NCBI GenBank assembly: GCA_963767645.1
Contig: CAVYEW010000001.1
Location: 310,001 to 374,000 of the forward strand
Origin: DATFDN01 sp963767645
Lineage (GTDB): Bacteria; Pseudomonadota; Alphaproteobacteria; Acetobacterales; Acetobacteraceae
Reading direction: 5' to 3'
DNA: 64,000 nt
Positions 62,025 to 64,000 of this stretch are shown here, piece by piece. Both the position numbers and the translations under genes were made by a program. Below the pieces are notes generated by a model. The model did not search any database. It saw only the letters and a program-made list of their open reading frames with translations, and had not been told where the DNA came from. Position 1 is the stretch's first letter, and the number at the start of each line of letters is the position of its first letter.

Positions 62025-63090
62025 ATGCTAGCCCCGTATGCTGCCCACCGCGCGCAGATCAAGGCCATCCTGAGCGCCTGGGGAATGCCCGAGGAGAATG
62101 CGGAGCCGACAAGCGAGATTCTGGCCTGGGCCGACCTGCACGGCGTGGACAGCCACGGCATCTCGATGCTGCCCGGCTACGACCGGCTGCGCCGCAACGG
62201 GCGCGCGCGGATGGACGCGCGCCCCGAGATCATCCGCGAGACGCCGGTCTCCGCCCTGGTGGACGGCGGCGGCGGGCTCGGCCACGTGCCGGCGCGCTTC
62301 GCCATGCAAACCGCCATCGACAAGGCGAGGCAGCGCCGGCATGGCCGCGGCGGCGGTGCGCAACTCGGCGCATTTCGGCGCCTGCGGCTTCTATACGCTG
62401 ATGGCGGCCGAGGCCGGGTTGATCGGCATGGCCGCCACCTCCGCCTCCGGCATCCAGGTGGCCCCGACCTTCGGCCGGCAGGCAAGGCTCGGCACCGATC
62501 CGTGGTCCTTCGCCGCGCCCAGCGCCGACGGCACACCGTTCCTGCTCGACATGGCGACAACGACGGTCGCCGCCGGGCGCATCCGCAACAAGGCCAACGA
62601 GAACCAGCCATGCCCGCCGGGCTGGGTGCTGACCAAGGACGGGGCACCCAGCACCGACCCGCTGGAGGCGGCGCAGAAGGGCGGGTTCCTGACCTCGCTC
62701 GGCGGCTCGCCGGAGAACAGCAGCTACAAGGGCTATGGGCTCGCGGTGATGGTGAACATCCTGTCTTCCTGCCTGTCGGGCGCCACCCTCATCACCGATC
62801 CGATGCACACGAAGAAGCCGCAAGGCCAGGACATCGGGCATTTCTTCATGGCGATCGATCCGGGCCTGTTCCGCGATCCCGCCGAGTTCCAGTCCGACGT
62901 CGCCCGTTTCCTCGGCGATTTGCGGGCAACTACGCCGATCGACCCGTCGCAGAAGGTGATGGTGGCGGGCGATCCGCAACGCCGTCTGGCCGCGCAACGC
63001 ATGAAGGACGGCGTTCCCGTCGGGCCCGGTCTGCTGTCCCAGGTGCGCCAGATCGCTCAGGCGAGCGCGGCGCCTTGGCTGCTGGACTGA
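62025..63090 (+). pseudogene. Ldh2/malate dehydrogenase-family oxidoreductase, frameshifted near 62335
   Basis: An Ldh2 (YlbC/ComC-type) NAD(P)-dependent dehydrogenase. The first part reads DLHGVDSHGISMLPGYDRL, GGGGLGHVPARFAMQTAID, then the frame shifts. The expected GMAAAAVRNSAHFGACGFYT is in the next frame and continues to a normal end, including GTDPWSFAAPS, GGSPENSSYKGYGLAV and KKPQGQDIGHFFMAID. One extra base in AGGCAGCGCC near 62335 explains it. The corrected length is ~354 residues, normal for the family. ATG 62025 has GAGGAG. Mutation or sequencing error. Confidence 0.82.
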
Positions 63091-63101
63091 GGAGAAGTCT
63101 C

Positions 63102-63887
63102 ATGGTCGCAGGCGCACGCACCCCACTGACGGTCGATCTGACCGGGCTTCGGGTCGCGATCACCGCGGGAGCCAACGGCATCGGCAAGGTGATGGCTGAC
63201 AGCTTCGCCGCGTGCGGCGCGGCCTTGTTCGTCTCCGACGTGGACGAGCGCGCGCTCGCCGCGTGCAGCCATAAGGGGATGCGTGCCGATGCCGGATTGG
63301 TCGCGGACTGCGAGGCATTCGTCGATCAGGCAGCCTCGGAGCTGGGCGGCCTCGATGTGCTGGTCAACAATGCCGGCATTGCCGGGCCGACCGCGCGGGT
63401 CGAGGACGTGACGCCGGAGGCGCTGGACGCCACGCTGCGCATCGACCTCGCCAGCATGTTCCACTGCGCCCGGCGCGCAATCCCCGCGCTGCGCGCTTCA
63501 GGCGGCGGGGCGATCATCAATCTCAGCTCGGCCGCCGGCCGGTTCGGCTTCCCGCTGCGCGCGCCCTACTCGGCCGCCAAATGGGGCGTGATCGGCTTCA
63601 CCAAGTCGCTCTCGATCGAGCTTGGCCCGGACGGCATCCGCGTCAACGCCATCCTGCCCGGCCCAGTGGACGGGCCGCGCATCCGCGCCGTCATCAAGGC
63701 CAAGGCCGAGGCGGCCGGCATCTCGGAGAACGAGATGACGGAGCGCACCGTGGCCGCGACCAGCCTGCGCTGCTTCGTCACCCAGCAGGACATCGCCAAC
63801 ATGGCCCTCTATCTCGCCAGCCCGTTCGGCGCCACGATCAGCGGCCAGGCGATCGGCGTGGACGCCGACATGCAGATCATGACGTAG
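63102..63887 (+). CDS. SDR family oxidoreductase
   Basis: A 261-residue classical short-chain dehydrogenase: TAGANGIGK nucleotide motif (near 22), LVNNAGIAGP, catalytic Ser in INLSSAAGRFG, and YSAAKWG with intact Tyr and Lys. LPGPVDGPRIRAVI and a terminal GQAIGVDADMQIM complete the fold. ATG 63102 has GGAGAAG. It follows the Ldh2-type gene by 11 bp, so it belongs to a carbonyl/alcohol oxidoreductase operon that continues with a binding protein. Confidence 0.92.
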   Translation: MVAGARTPLTVDLTGLRVAITAGANGIGKVMADSFAACGAALFVSDVDERALAACSHKGMRADAGLVADCEAFVDQAASELGGLDVLVNNAGIAGPTARVEDVTPEALDATLRIDLASMFHCARRAIPALRASGGGAIINLSSAAGRFGFPLRAPYSAAKWGVIGFTKSLSIELGPDGIRVNAILPGPVDGPRIRAVIKAKAEAAGISENEMTERTVAATSLRCFVTQQDIANMALYLASPFGATISGQAIGVDADMQIMT

Positions 63888-63899
63888 CGGGACAGAATC

Positions 63900-64000
63900 A
63901 TGCCCATCCTCACGCGACGGGCCGCGCTCGGCGTGGCTTCCGGCCTGCTCGCCGCGCCGGCGATCGGCCGCGCACAGGCCGTGCCCATCCGTATCGGCGA
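63900..64000 (+). CDS. Tat-exported ABC/TTT-type substrate-binding protein, partial
   Basis: Only the first 33 residues are in the window: PILTRRAALGVASGLLAAPA and IGRAQAVPIRIG, a twin-arginine signal peptide (TRRAALG) with a cleavage site after GRAQA and the first strand of a periplasmic binding protein. This opening is typical of LivK-type ABC receptors. It starts 13 bp after the SDR stop and is probably co-transcribed. Confidence 0.7.
   Translation, partial: MPILTRRAALGVASGLLAAPAIGRAQAVPIRIG

Overview
The window is GC-rich (roughly 70%), densely packed and protein-coding on both strands, with short intergenic gaps. Family content and style suggest an alphaproteobacterium, most likely of the Acetobacteraceae/Rhodospirillales type: tandem Hint-domain secreted proteins, a FeeM-type N-acyl amino acid synthase, paired CoA transferases, several branched-chain-type ABC substrate-binding proteins, pgsA-moaD-moaE linkage, and 'MAGTSPAMT'-type and CCCCTCCC-type dispersed repeats. 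This placement is inference; there is no rRNA or other marker in the window. I saw no tRNA, rRNA, CRISPR array or prophage.

Layout. 1-6.3 kb: a thiolase-like/DUF35 pair facing a P450-M20 peptidase-M20 peptidase-FetA-like ABC operon. 6.3-19.9 kb: a GH15 glucoamylase/trehalase, a second M20D amidohydrolase, an SDR plus class I glutamine amidotransferase, an FAD oxidoreductase, a Bcr/CflA exporter, a 2-hydroxyacid dehydrogenase, a small glycosyltransferase, a frameshifted ABC binding protein, and a maiA/marR divergent pair with a perfect inverted repeat in front of marR. 20.0-29.7 kb: an MdtABC-type RND efflux operon whose outer-membrane-factor gene is broken and whose mdtB and mdtC are separated by a DUF559 nuclease gene on the opposite strand. 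29.8-34.8 kb: pgsA, mobB, a lipoprotein, moaD, moaE (phospholipid and molybdopterin synthesis), ndk and an ABC-F ATPase. 35-38 kb: two tandem Hint-domain proteins sharing an apparently identical ~823-bp 3' part. 38.1-40.5 kb: two class III CoA transferases. 41-45 kb: a small RMF-like gene divergent from a feeM / ICMT-like methyltransferase / GGDEF-EAL operon. 45.7-49 kb: cydDC. 49-54 kb: a DsbA-fold isomerase, an SDR and a decayed type ISP-like DNA methyltransferase. 54-60.4 kb: a liv-type importer (LivF, fused LivM-LivG, LivH) divergent from a tandemly duplicated binding protein whose first copy is frameshifted. 60.5-64 kb: Nudix, nitroreductase, a frameshifted Ldh2-type dehydrogenase, an SDR and the start of another Tat-exported binding protein.

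Two things stand out. First, a family of ~35-38-bp palindromic elements (13 good copies, at least one decayed) occurs mostly as inverted pairs at the 3' ends of genes, resembling REPINs. Two nearly perfect copies closely bracket a DUF559 (PD-(D/E)XK-like) nuclease gene inserted in the mdtBC operon, so the nuclease may belong to, or mobilise, the repeat family. Second, feeM, an isoprenylcysteine-methyltransferase-like gene and a GGDEF-EAL gene form a translationally coupled trio that could make and respond to a methylated N-acyl amino acid signal.

Caution: single-base frameshifts occur in at least seven otherwise well-conserved genes (17.5, 28-29.6, 42.6, 43.2, 52.4, 57.6/58.8 and 62.3 kb). 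Some lie in short homopolymers. Part of the apparent pseudogenisation may therefore be sequencing or assembly error.
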